A stretch of DNA of 10,624 nucleotides from Xanthobacteraceae bacterium (GTDB taxonomy: Bacteria > Pseudomonadota > Alphaproteobacteria > Rhizobiales > Xanthobacteraceae): NCBI GenBank assembly GCA_030039655.1, contig JASHVC010000144.1:1-10624 (forward strand), in the 5' to 3' direction. The notes under the pieces are model-generated. The model was not told where the DNA came from and searched no databases. It worked only from the letters and a program-made list of their open reading frames with translations. Position 1 is the first letter of the stretch; every line of letters begins with the position of its first letter. The position numbers and the translations under genes are program-made. Shown here piece by piece: positions 1 to 5,800 of the stretch.

Positions 1-81
1 TTTGCCTTGCAGAGCCCGCAGCCGAGCATGGAAACCGCGCTCGGCTACCTCAACAACAGCCGTCATGAAGTGCTGATGTAG
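1..81 (+). CDS. 3' end of probable 2-oxoacid (pyruvate-type) dehydrogenase E1 alpha subunit (partial)
   Basis: Only the last 26 codons and a TAG stop are present; the gene begins before the window. The reading frame is open from base 1. It contains a segment resembling the end of E1 alpha chains, where an Ala-x-x-Ser-Pro-x-Pro stretch is followed by a short helix with Ala-Leu-x-Tyr. The main support is context: the next gene, starting 11 bases after this stop, encodes the E1 beta subunit, and E1 alpha and E1 beta genes are normally adjacent in this order. E1 alpha carries the thiamine diphosphate-binding half of the E1 heterotetramer that decarboxylates the 2-oxoacid and reductively acylates the lipoyl arm. 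The fragment is too short to tell pyruvate, acetoin and branched-chain enzymes apart. Confidence 0.6.
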   Translation, partial: FALQSPQPSMETALGYLNNSRHEVLM

Positions 82-92
82 GAGCCAAATCC

Positions 93-1094
93 ATGTCGCA
101 AGAATTGCTCTATTGGCAGGCACTCAACCGGGCCTTGGATCACGCTATGACGGCGGACGACTCCGTCTTCACGCTCGGTGAGGATGTTGGCCTCTATGGC
201 GGCAGCTATCGTGTTACCGAAGGCCTTTACGCCAAGTATGGCGAATGGCGTGTGCGCGATACGCCGATCTCGGAAAATAGCTTCACGGGCCTCGGCGTCG
301 GCGCGGCGCTCATTGGCGCGCGCCCCGTAGTCGAGATCATGACCATCAATTTCATGCTGCTGGCGCTTGATTCGATCATCAACGGCGCGGCGAAGATTCC
401 TTTCATGTCGGGCGGGCAGTTCAAGATGCCTGTGGTGGTGCGTGTGCCTGGAGGCATAGCGCGGCAACTCGCAGCGCAGCATGCACAACGCCTTGAGCAT
501 ACGCTCATGAACGTGCCTGGCTTGCGCATCGCAGTCCCGGCGACGCCACAGGATGCCTATTGGCAGCTTCGCCAAGCAATCGTCAGTGACGATCCAATCA
601 TTCTCTTGGAGCACGAACTTCTCTATTTCACTAAGGGACAGGTGGATTTTGTCGCCGAGCCGCTGCCCATGCATCGCGCCCTCGTGCGGCGCGAAGGCCG
701 CGATGTGACGATTGCGAGCTATTCGCGCCACGCGCTGCTCGCGCAAGAAGCGGCCGTAGAGCTTGCCAAGGAGGGCATCGAAGCCGAAGTGATTGACCTG
801 CGCAGCCTCAAGCCGATCGACTGGGACACCTGCGCGAGGTCCGTCGAAAAAACGCATCGCCTGTTGGTCGTGGAGGAGGATTGCCGCTTCGCAGGCGCTG
901 GCGCCGAGATTTCGGCAACGCTCACCGAGCGGTGTTTCTATTCGCTCGATGCGCCGGTGCAGCGGTTGGCCGGGCTGGACATTCCCACGCCGTACAACGG
1001 GGCGCTGGAAGCGGCGACGATTCCTCAGGTTGCCGACATTGTCGCAGCTGCGCGGCAGTTGTGTCAGGTCGGACAAGAGACCAAGGCCGCTTGA
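93..1094 (+). CDS. pdhB: Pyruvate/2-oxoacid dehydrogenase E1 component, beta subunit
   Basis: This 333-residue protein has the usual length and layout of an E1 beta subunit: an N-terminal pyrimidine-binding transketolase-like domain (about residues 4-180) and a C-terminal transketolase domain (about 200-325). Visible family motifs are Gly-Glu-Asp near residue 30, where the conserved Glu activates thiamine diphosphate; Asp-Thr-Pro-Ile-Ser-Glu at 56-61; the Gly-Gly-x-Ala-Arg-Gln-x-Ala-Ala-Gln-His stretch near 120-130; and Asp-Leu-Arg-Ser-Leu-Lys-Pro-Ile-Asp near 235, which opens the C-terminal domain. With E1 alpha it decarboxylates a 2-oxoacid in the cytoplasm and passes the acyl group to lipoyl-lysine. 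An AGGAG Shine-Dalgarno sequence about 8 bases before the ATG supports the start, and the upstream gene ends 11 bases earlier. The lipoyl-domain gene follows after 2 bases, so the three genes form one operon. Pyruvate is the likeliest substrate, but acetoin or branched-chain oxoacids are not excluded. Confidence 0.92.
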   Translation: MSQELLYWQALNRALDHAMTADDSVFTLGEDVGLYGGSYRVTEGLYAKYGEWRVRDTPISENSFTGLGVGAALIGARPVVEIMTINFMLLALDSIINGAAKIPFMSGGQFKMPVVVRVPGGIARQLAAQHAQRLEHTLMNVPGLRIAVPATPQDAYWQLRQAIVSDDPIILLEHELLYFTKGQVDFVAEPLPMHRALVRREGRDVTIASYSRHALLAQEAAVELAKEGIEAEVIDLRSLKPIDWDTCARSVEKTHRLLVVEEDCRFAGAGAEISATLTERCFYSLDAPVQRLAGLDIPTPYNGALEAATIPQVADIVAAARQLCQVGQETKAA

Positions 1095-1096
1095 CC

Positions 1097-1996
1097 ATGA
1101 GTCATTCCATTACCATGCCGGCGCTTTCCGATACGATGAGCAATGGCCGCCTCGTGAAGTGGATCAGAAAGCCAGGCGACATGATCAAAAAGGGCGACGT
1201 CATCGCCGAGGTGGAAACGGACAAGGCCGTGATGGACGTTGAGGCGTTCCAGGATGGGTATCTCAGCGGTCCGCTGGCCGAGGAGGGCACCGAAGCGTCT
1301 GTCGGTCACGTTATCGGCTACATTGCTGACGATCCAAAAGAGATCCGGGACGTCAAACAAGCGGTCTCAGTCTCGCTGCGGTCCGCCGTCGATGATGAAA
1401 AGCTTACGGATCGGGCCGGTGCCGTGCCGGCGCCTGTATCGGCCGTTCTGGCGGCGTCAACGGGATCGGCGACACGGGCCGCGCCTGTGCGGAGAGTGCA
1501 TTCACAACCGAGCGTCTCGACTATAGAAGAGCCGAAACCTGCGGAGCAACAATCGAATCGCGCAACTACGGCGCAATCGAGCGACTTTCGAATAACCGCA
1601 ACGACCCATCAGCCGCAGCAAGCGGCGCGCACAAGGGAGGAACCGGCGAGCCTAAACTTCCCCGCTCGGCGGCGTGAGTTGCAAAGGCTGATGGCACGGC
1701 TCGGTCGCGAACTTCCAGCGCCCATGGCGGGATTCGCCAATCTTCATGCGGCGGCCTCCGCCAACGGCGCGCTCGATACCAAGACCAAGGAACTGATTGC
1801 GCTCGGTATCGCGGTCTCGGCTGGCTGCGACTCCTGCATCGCTTATCACGTTCGCGACGCGCTCGCGGCGGGTGCTACACGTAACGAAGTGCTCGAAGCG
1901 CTTGGTGTCGCCGTCATGATGGGTGGCGGACCTGCAGCCATGTATGCGTGTGATGCATTGACGGCTCTCGAGCAATTCGAAGGCGAGCCCAAGTAA
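1097..1996 (+). CDS. Lipoyl-domain / AhpD-like (carboxymuconolactone decarboxylase family) fusion protein
   Basis: This 299-residue protein has two domains. Residues 1-80 are an E2-type lipoyl domain with the Glu-Thr-Asp-Lys-Ala hairpin, so Lys43 is the predicted lipoylation site. Residues about 82-185 are a linker rich in Ala, Pro, Gln, Thr and Ser. Residues about 188-295 are an AhpD/CMD-like domain with a Cys-x-x-Cys pair (C244, C247) followed by His251, and Glu232 twelve residues before the first Cys. In mycobacterial AhpD the equivalents Glu118, Cys130, Cys133 and His137 form the thiol-reductase site; the extra AhpD histidine (His132) is Ser246 here. AhpD is known to take electrons from a lipoylated E2 and reduce the peroxiredoxin AhpC. 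A role linking 2-oxoacid oxidation to thiol or peroxide reduction is therefore inferred, as is use of the lipoyl domain by the E1 encoded upstream. No E3-binding or acyltransferase domain is visible. I chose the ATG at 1097, 2 bases after the E1 beta stop, because the lipoyl domain begins there; the longer in-frame extension lies inside the E1 beta gene. Confidence 0.88.
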   Translation: MSHSITMPALSDTMSNGRLVKWIRKPGDMIKKGDVIAEVETDKAVMDVEAFQDGYLSGPLAEEGTEASVGHVIGYIADDPKEIRDVKQAVSVSLRSAVDDEKLTDRAGAVPAPVSAVLAASTGSATRAAPVRRVHSQPSVSTIEEPKPAEQQSNRATTAQSSDFRITATTHQPQQAARTREEPASLNFPARRRELQRLMARLGRELPAPMAGFANLHAAASANGALDTKTKELIALGIAVSAGCDSCIAYHVRDALAAGATRNEVLEALGVAVMMGGGPAAMYACDALTALEQFEGEPK

Positions 1997-2000
1997 TACT

Positions 2001-2017
2001 CGCCCCTGAAAGGGGCG
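2001..2017 (+). terminator. GC-rich hairpin after the E1/lipoyl operon, possible terminator
   Basis: A perfect 7-bp stem (CGCCCCT / AGGGGCG) encloses a 3-base GAA loop and begins 4 bases after the stop codon of the lipoyl-AhpD gene. Its position suits a transcription terminator or an mRNA 3'-end stabiliser. No T-run follows, so classical intrinsic termination is uncertain. The cytochrome gene begins 56 bases further on, so the hairpin could also only attenuate read-through into it. Confidence 0.45.
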
Positions 2018-2073
2018 TGGCCTATAAGGATCGACGCCGCTAGCTACGAGTTACACCCCGAGAGACTTTAGGG

Positions 2074-2451
2074 ATGCGAAGAACTCTTTTATTTGCGCTC
2101 GCTGTCCTTGGTGGACTCATCGCTGGTTTTGGGCGCGCGATCGCGCAGGCACCGCCTCCGCCCGCTGCGCCGGGCGCCGGACACGGCTTTCTCATCGACA
2201 AACATATGTCGGCCGGGGTGAATTGCGCCGCCTGTCACACCGAGAGGCCGCCGTCCAAACAGCCAGACTCGGCGGTCTGCATCAAATGCCATGGGACCAA
2301 TGCGCAGATGGCGACGAAGACCGCCTCCGACCAACCTAATCCCCACGCGTCCCATATCGGCGATATTCCGTGTACCAGCTGCCACCACATTCACCAGACA
2401 TCGGTGCTCTACTGCTCCCAATGCCACAATTTCGATCTGAACACGCCCTGA
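2074..2451 (+). CDS. Small periplasmic tetrahaem cytochrome c (flavocytochrome c3 cytochrome-domain type)
   Basis: This 125-residue protein begins with a Sec-type signal peptide: Arg-Arg near the start, a hydrophobic core to about residue 19, and a likely cleavage site around residues 24-26. The mature part of about 100 residues holds four CxxCH haem c motifs, at 51-55, 69-73, 100-104 and 114-118. Extra histidines at 44, 91, 94 and 107 could be distal ligands, implying mostly bis-His haems. Size and haem spacing resemble the tetrahaem domain that feeds the flavin domain in Shewanella-type fumarate reductase (flavocytochrome c3). Here the flavoprotein is a separate gene (3805-5592, - strand), so this is probably the electron shuttle between the NapC-type quinol oxidase (5801-6346) and that flavoprotein. 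The ribosome-binding site is weak. The partner assignment is inferred from context. Confidence 0.87.
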   Translation: MRRTLLFALAVLGGLIAGFGRAIAQAPPPPAAPGAGHGFLIDKHMSAGVNCAACHTERPPSKQPDSAVCIKCHGTNAQMATKTASDQPNPHASHIGDIPCTSCHHIHQTSVLYCSQCHNFDLNTP

Positions 2452-2470
2452 AGCTCGTTCGCCGCAGCTA

Positions 2471-2491
2471 GTAAATGCTCCGACCATTTAC
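2471..2491. repeat. 7-bp inverted repeat between the two cytochrome genes
   Basis: GTAAATG and CATTTAC form a perfect inverted repeat with a 7-base spacer. It lies 20 bases after the stop of the tetrahaem cytochrome gene and 65 bases before the monohaem cytochrome start. It could be a weak mRNA hairpin or an operator. No T-run follows, and no regulator family is recognised from the half-sites. Confidence 0.3.
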
Positions 2492-2555
2492 GCACTTGCG
2501 TTGAGTGTCAGAAGTTGCTCGATAACTGACGCAGAAACAAGAAAAGGGGAAAGGT

Positions 2556-2963
2556 ATGAAGAGGTCAGGATTTATGCTTATGAGTTTTGCCGTCGGCGGC
2601 CTGTCGTTGTCGTTGGCGGGAGCGGCGTTTTTCACACCGATCCATTCGGCCTGTGCGCAACGTGCCCAAGTGAGCTTCGCCAACGACATTGCTCCGATTT
2701 TCAAGGGGTGGTGCGTGTCGTGTCATCAGCCCGGCGGTGACGGCTACAACGCCAGCGGTCTTGACCTGACGAGTTACGACGGCGTGATGAAGGGCACCAA
2801 GTTCGGGCCGATGGTGATCCCCGGCCATCCGGATGACAGCAATCTCATTGTGCTTGTTGAGGGTCGCGCAAAAATTCGGATGCCCTTCGGGCATAAGGCA
2901 CTGCCGAGTTGCCTCCGCCGCAATATTTGGAGTTGGATCTTCCAGGGTGCGAAGAATAATTGA
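2556..2963 (+). CDS. Monohaem c-type cytochrome, Planctomycete-type (PSCyt1-like) domain
   Basis: This 135-residue exported protein has a signal peptide at about residues 1-34, likely cleaved near Ala-Cys-Ala-Gln. The mature part begins with a Phe-x-x-Asp-Ile-x-Pro-Ile-Phe segment, then one haem site Cys-Val-Ser-Cys-His at 53-57, the Gly-Leu-Asp-Leu-x-Ser-Tyr pattern at 68-74, a Val-Ile-Pro-Gly segment, and Arg-Met-Pro at 108-110, where Met109 is the probable sixth haem ligand. It ends in Trp-Ile-x-Gln-Gly-Ala-Lys-Asn-Asn. This order matches the short cytochrome domain described as Planctomycete cytochrome C. A GGGGAAAGG sequence just before the ATG supports the start. The stretch at 118-124 is Cys/Arg-rich where relatives usually have acidic or polar residues, so a local pair of compensating frameshifts is possible. 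A role as periplasmic electron carrier is likely; its partner is unknown. Confidence 0.82.
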   Translation: MKRSGFMLMSFAVGGLSLSLAGAAFFTPIHSACAQRAQVSFANDIAPIFKGWCVSCHQPGGDGYNASGLDLTSYDGVMKGTKFGPMVIPGHPDDSNLIVLVEGRAKIRMPFGHKALPSCLRRNIWSWIFQGAKNN

Positions 2964-3028
2964 TCGCCGTTTACCGGATTTCGGACTGTTGGCAAAAGGG
3001 TATGGATCTAAGAGGCTGATGCCGGTCG

Positions 3029-3772
3029 ATGGTTGAAGCGCTTTCGACTATCGATGAAGACGAAGTCGCGCGCTTCTCGCGCCTTTCGGAGCACTGGTGG
3101 AATCCGCAAGGGCCTTGGTCGACCCTCCACAAATTCAATGAGATTCGCCTTGCCTATATCCGCGATCGATCGGTCGCGCATTTCGCGGGTGATCCAACTC
3201 GCATCGACTGCCTGCTCGGAGTGAACGTGCTGGATATCGGTTGCGGCGGCGGAATTCTTTCCGAACCGTTGGCAAAACTCGGCGCCGCTGTTGTCGGTAT
3301 CGATCCGTCCGAGAGCAATATCGCGGTCGCTCGGGCGCATGCAGCCCGCGACGCTTTGTCCATCGATTACAGAACCACGACTGTCGAGGCGCTGGCGGAA
3401 TCTGGAAGCGACTTCGACGTTGTTCTCGCAATGGAAGTGGTCGAACACGTGGCCAGTTTCGATCACTTCATTGAACTTGCGGCTGGCATGGTGAAGCCGT
3501 GTGGGCTGATGTTCGTCGGCACGCTGAACCGGACAATCAGAAGTTTTGCGTTTGCAATTGTGGGCGCCGAATACATTCTGGGTTGGATACCGCGCGGCAC
3601 CCATCGATGGCGCAAGTTTGTGAAGCCAAATGAACTTGAAACGGCTATGAAACGCCGCGGGCTGAACTGTCAGGAGAGAATAGGCATCACCTACAACCCA
3701 TGTGCAAACAGGTTTCAGATTTCACGCGACACTAGCGCGAGTTACATGGTGGTCAGCGAAAGGGCTGCCTGA
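3029..3772 (+). CDS. ubiG: UbiG-like ubiquinone biosynthesis O-methyltransferase
   Basis: This 247-residue protein has the normal UbiG length. UbiG catalyses the two SAM-dependent O-methylations of ubiquinone biosynthesis, at the inner face of the membrane. The UbiG N-terminal signature is visible: two Trp at 23-24, Gly28, then Leu-His-x-x-Asn-x-x-Arg at 33-40. SAM-binding motif I (Asp-Ile-Gly-Cys-Gly-Gly-Gly) is at 69-75, with the acidic residue D92 ending the second strand. Further on come Met-Glu-Val-Val-Glu-His, a Thr-Leu-Asn-Arg segment and Val-Gly-Ala-Glu-Tyr-Ile-Leu, then Gly-Thr-His and Lys-Phe-Val-x-Pro-x-Glu-Leu, all typical of UbiG. The gene begins 65 bases after the monohaem cytochrome and converges on the flavoprotein gene with 32 bases between stops. 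It is not next to lysC, where alphaproteobacterial ubiG often lies, so it may be a second copy serving this respiratory cluster; that is inference. No clear Shine-Dalgarno sequence is seen. Confidence 0.86.
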   Translation: MVEALSTIDEDEVARFSRLSEHWWNPQGPWSTLHKFNEIRLAYIRDRSVAHFAGDPTRIDCLLGVNVLDIGCGGGILSEPLAKLGAAVVGIDPSESNIAVARAHAARDALSIDYRTTTVEALAESGSDFDVVLAMEVVEHVASFDHFIELAAGMVKPCGLMFVGTLNRTIRSFAFAIVGAEYILGWIPRGTHRWRKFVKPNELETAMKRRGLNCQERIGITYNPCANRFQISRDTSASYMVVSERAA

Positions 3773-3804
3773 GTCCGCAACACAATACATTGCGCAACCT
3801 GGCT

Positions 3805-5592
3805 TCATCCGGCTTTGGCATGTTGGTTCTCAAGAGCGGCGTTGCGGCCGGCGATATAGCCCTGGCACGCCGCGCGGGCGAGGCCGTGCTGGGAGAAGCC
3901 CCCCGCGGACTCGCCGCCACAGTAGAGGCCCGGGATTACTTGGGCGCCCATGTCCATAACCTGGCACTTGGCATTGATGCGCAAGCCCGCACGCGAATCG
4001 TGCACGACGGGCGTCGCCCAGGCAGCGTAGAACGGTGGCTTTTCGATCTTGTGTAACGGCTTCGGTTTTCCGAAATCCTCGTCAACACCGGAATCGACGA
4101 ACGAGTTGTAACGCGCCACTGTCTGTTCAAGGTTTCCGGGCGGCATAGGCACGCGCTGATATTGCATTTTAATCTTCTTGGCGAGATCGCTCAGCGTGTC
4201 TGCGCTAAAGAAGAAGCCAGCGTTGATATCGACGTTCGGTGGATTCGGATCCCACTTCTCCCGGGTCGCCGCATCGGCATCGAAAATCGCCCAGATCGGG
4301 CCGCCACCATTTTGGCCATCGCCGATCCCGGCGAGGGCGGCGTCGATGAAGTTGTTGGGATTATATTTGGTGTTTTTGGCATTAAGGTAGCTTCCCTGCG
4401 CATAATCCTTGATGGAGTTGTAGTCGTTGGCAGTAAACTGACCGCCGGTTTCGTCATAGAAGCGCTTGCCGATCATGTTGACGAGGATGAGATCCTGCCA
4501 GTTCGCAACCGACAGCCCCGACGCGCGGGCGCGATCGAATACGGCACTGCCGGGCAACCACTTCAAATTGACGTAACCGTATTGACTTCCGATCGTGCCG
4601 GGTTTGGTGAGGTTCGAGCCGAATTCGCCGGTCTGATTGTAAAAACCCCACAGCGACGCGCCGATCGCCATGCCGGCGAGCTCCCCGCTGGCGTCCTGGT
4701 TCGACCAAGGCATGCCTGCCAATCCGCAATATTCTTCCGTGAGTCGCGGATCGAACATGCGGCGGAAGTCCACGTTGCCGGTGAATCCGCCAGTGGCGAC
4801 GATCACTGCCTTACGGGCGCGGATGTTCAGCTTCCTGCCATTGTTATCGGCCGCGATGCCCAGCACGCGGCCGGACAATGGCTGCTCGCGGTAAATCGAA
4901 GTCATTTTGTGTTCGAGTAGGATTTGCACACGGGCCTTTTTGGCGGCGGCTTCGAGGGGGCGCATAAGTCCATTTCCGCTCGACAGCATCTTTTGGATCA
5001 TTGGGTCGGCGGGTTTGCCGGTCTGGACCATGGGCCAGTCCATCACCGCGCTGTGCATTTCCCGTGGTACCGAATTGCCGACGGACGTGCCGCCGAAATC
5101 GTCCGGAGCCTTATCGACGAAGATCACGCCGTGCGCGACCAGCCACTCGAAGGTCGGCGCGCTGTTGTCGGCGAAAGCGCGGATGATCTCTCGATCGTTA
5201 TAGCGGTAGTCGGGGAAGCCGTTCGGCTCGACCACCGACCAGTCGGTCAGATCGCGGAAAAGCAAGTCGGGGGAATCGTTGATGCCGTATTTCTTCTGCG
5301 CGCTCGTGCCGCCGCCCAGAGGCACGTTGCCGCCGCTGGTAATTGCATGGCCGCCGATATCCTTCTCGGCTTCCACCAGAATGACCGAGGTGCCAGCTTC
5401 CCGCGCGACGATCGCGGCCGGCAGCCCCGCTGCTCCCGAGCCGATGACGACAACGTCTGCCTCGTGTTGCCACCGCGTTGGTGGGTGCAGTGCCTGGGCG
5501 GAAGCTTGCTGGGGTGATGCAAGCTGGCCGAGTGTCAAAGCTGCGGCAAAGCCGCTACCGCTTAGCAGCAAATCTCGCCTTTTCAAGGCCAT
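3805..5592 (-). CDS. Tat-exported FAD-dependent oxidoreductase of the fumarate reductase/flavocytochrome c flavoprotein family
   Basis: This 595-residue protein opens with a Tat-like signal (Lys-Arg-Arg-Asp-Leu-Leu-Leu at 4-10, hydrophobic stretch to about 34), so the folded FAD protein is predicted to be periplasmic. The Rossmann FAD site is clear: Val-Val-Val-Ile-Gly-Ser-Gly-Ala-Ala-Gly at 47-56 with Glu74 ending the second strand. Other family motifs are Ala-Thr-Gly-Gly-Phe-Thr-Gly-Asn at 266-273, Ala-Ser-Gly-Glu-Leu-Ala-Gly-Met-Ala near 301-309, Val-Asn-x-x-Gly-Lys-Arg-Phe at 371-378, and Val-Ile-Pro-Gly-Leu-Tyr with a Gly-Gly-Glu near 552-561. Compared from memory with Shewanella FccA, His531 and Arg573 appear kept, but the proton-donor Arg402 position is Asn364 and the His365 region has no His. 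The substrate is therefore probably not fumarate; an organic acceptor reduced at a C=C bond, or a dehydrogenase role, is possible. AGAGG before the ATG supports the start. The gene diverges from the NapC-type cytochrome and shares its FNR-like box. Confidence 0.88.
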   Translation of the reverse strand: MALKRRDLLLSGSGFAAALTLGQLASPQQASAQALHPPTRWQHEADVVVIGSGAAGLPAAIVAREAGTSVILVEAEKDIGGHAITSGGNVPLGGGTSAQKKYGINDSPDLLFRDLTDWSVVEPNGFPDYRYNDREIIRAFADNSAPTFEWLVAHGVIFVDKAPDDFGGTSVGNSVPREMHSAVMDWPMVQTGKPADPMIQKMLSSGNGLMRPLEAAAKKARVQILLEHKMTSIYREQPLSGRVLGIAADNNGRKLNIRARKAVIVATGGFTGNVDFRRMFDPRLTEEYCGLAGMPWSNQDASGELAGMAIGASLWGFYNQTGEFGSNLTKPGTIGSQYGYVNLKWLPGSAVFDRARASGLSVANWQDLILVNMIGKRFYDETGGQFTANDYNSIKDYAQGSYLNAKNTKYNPNNFIDAALAGIGDGQNGGGPIWAIFDADAATREKWDPNPPNVDINAGFFFSADTLSDLAKKIKMQYQRVPMPPGNLEQTVARYNSFVDSGVDEDFGKPKPLHKIEKPPFYAAWATPVVHDSRAGLRINAKCQVMDMGAQVIPGLYCGGESAGGFSQHGLARAACQGYIAGRNAALENQHAKAG

Positions 5593-5702
5593 GGCTACCT
5601 CTGTCTATGTGGTTTGCAACACCTCGCCGCGTGTCGCACGGAGAACTTCAGGCGAACGCACCGACCAAGTTTGTAATCTTAGGCCAGGTACGTGGCGCGA
5701 CA

Positions 5703-5716
5703 TTGACACAAATCAA
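5703..5716. promoter_or_regulatory. FNR/FixK-like box in the flavoprotein-NapC divergent promoter
   Basis: TTGAC-ACAA-ATCAA matches the FNR/Anr/FixK consensus TTGAT-N4-ATCAA at 9 of 10 defined positions. It lies in the 208-base region between two divergent genes, 110 bases before the flavoprotein ATG and 84 before the NapC-type ATG. Candidate -10 hexamers with 4 of 6 consensus matches lie about 31 bases from the box centre on both sides: GTTAAT at 5738-5743 (+) and TAAGAT at 5681-5676 (-). That is the spacing of class II FNR activation, so a single box could activate both genes under low oxygen. Regulation is inferred from sequence alone. Confidence 0.72.
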
Positions 5717-5800
5717 TTTGCTAGTTTGGACGATTGCGTTAATTGAGGACCCGAAAACGTGAAGGAATGGATCGCTGTGCGGATTTGGGGAGAGGTTGCC

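Noticed and set aside
63..1076. Long antisense open frame opposite the E1 beta gene (337 codons)
   Set aside because: It is fully opposite a clear E1 beta gene and its translation is His/Arg-rich with no family features; high GC content produces such frames.
881..1096. Upstream in-frame extension of the lipoyl-AhpD gene
   Set aside because: The 72 extra residues come from the E1 beta coding sequence in another frame; the lipoyl domain begins exactly at the ATG at 1097.
3029..3772. RquA (rhodoquinone biosynthesis) as the identity of the methyltransferase
   Set aside because: The N-terminal Trp-Trp, Leu-His-x-x-Asn-x-x-Arg and Val-Gly-Ala-Glu-Tyr-Ile-Leu signatures are those of UbiG.
4162..4920. 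252-codon frame on the + strand inside the flavoprotein gene
   Set aside because: It lies opposite well-conserved FAD_binding_2 sequence and shows no independent domain.
3805..5592. Calling the flavoprotein a fumarate reductase or urocanate reductase
   Set aside because: By-eye comparison shows Asn at the essential Arg position and no His at a second catalytic position, so only the family level is supported.
5759..5800. GTG start for the NapC-type cytochrome
   Set aside because: No Shine-Dalgarno sequence is positioned for it, whereas the ATG at 5801 has GGAGAGG 5 bases upstream and gives a normal family N terminus.
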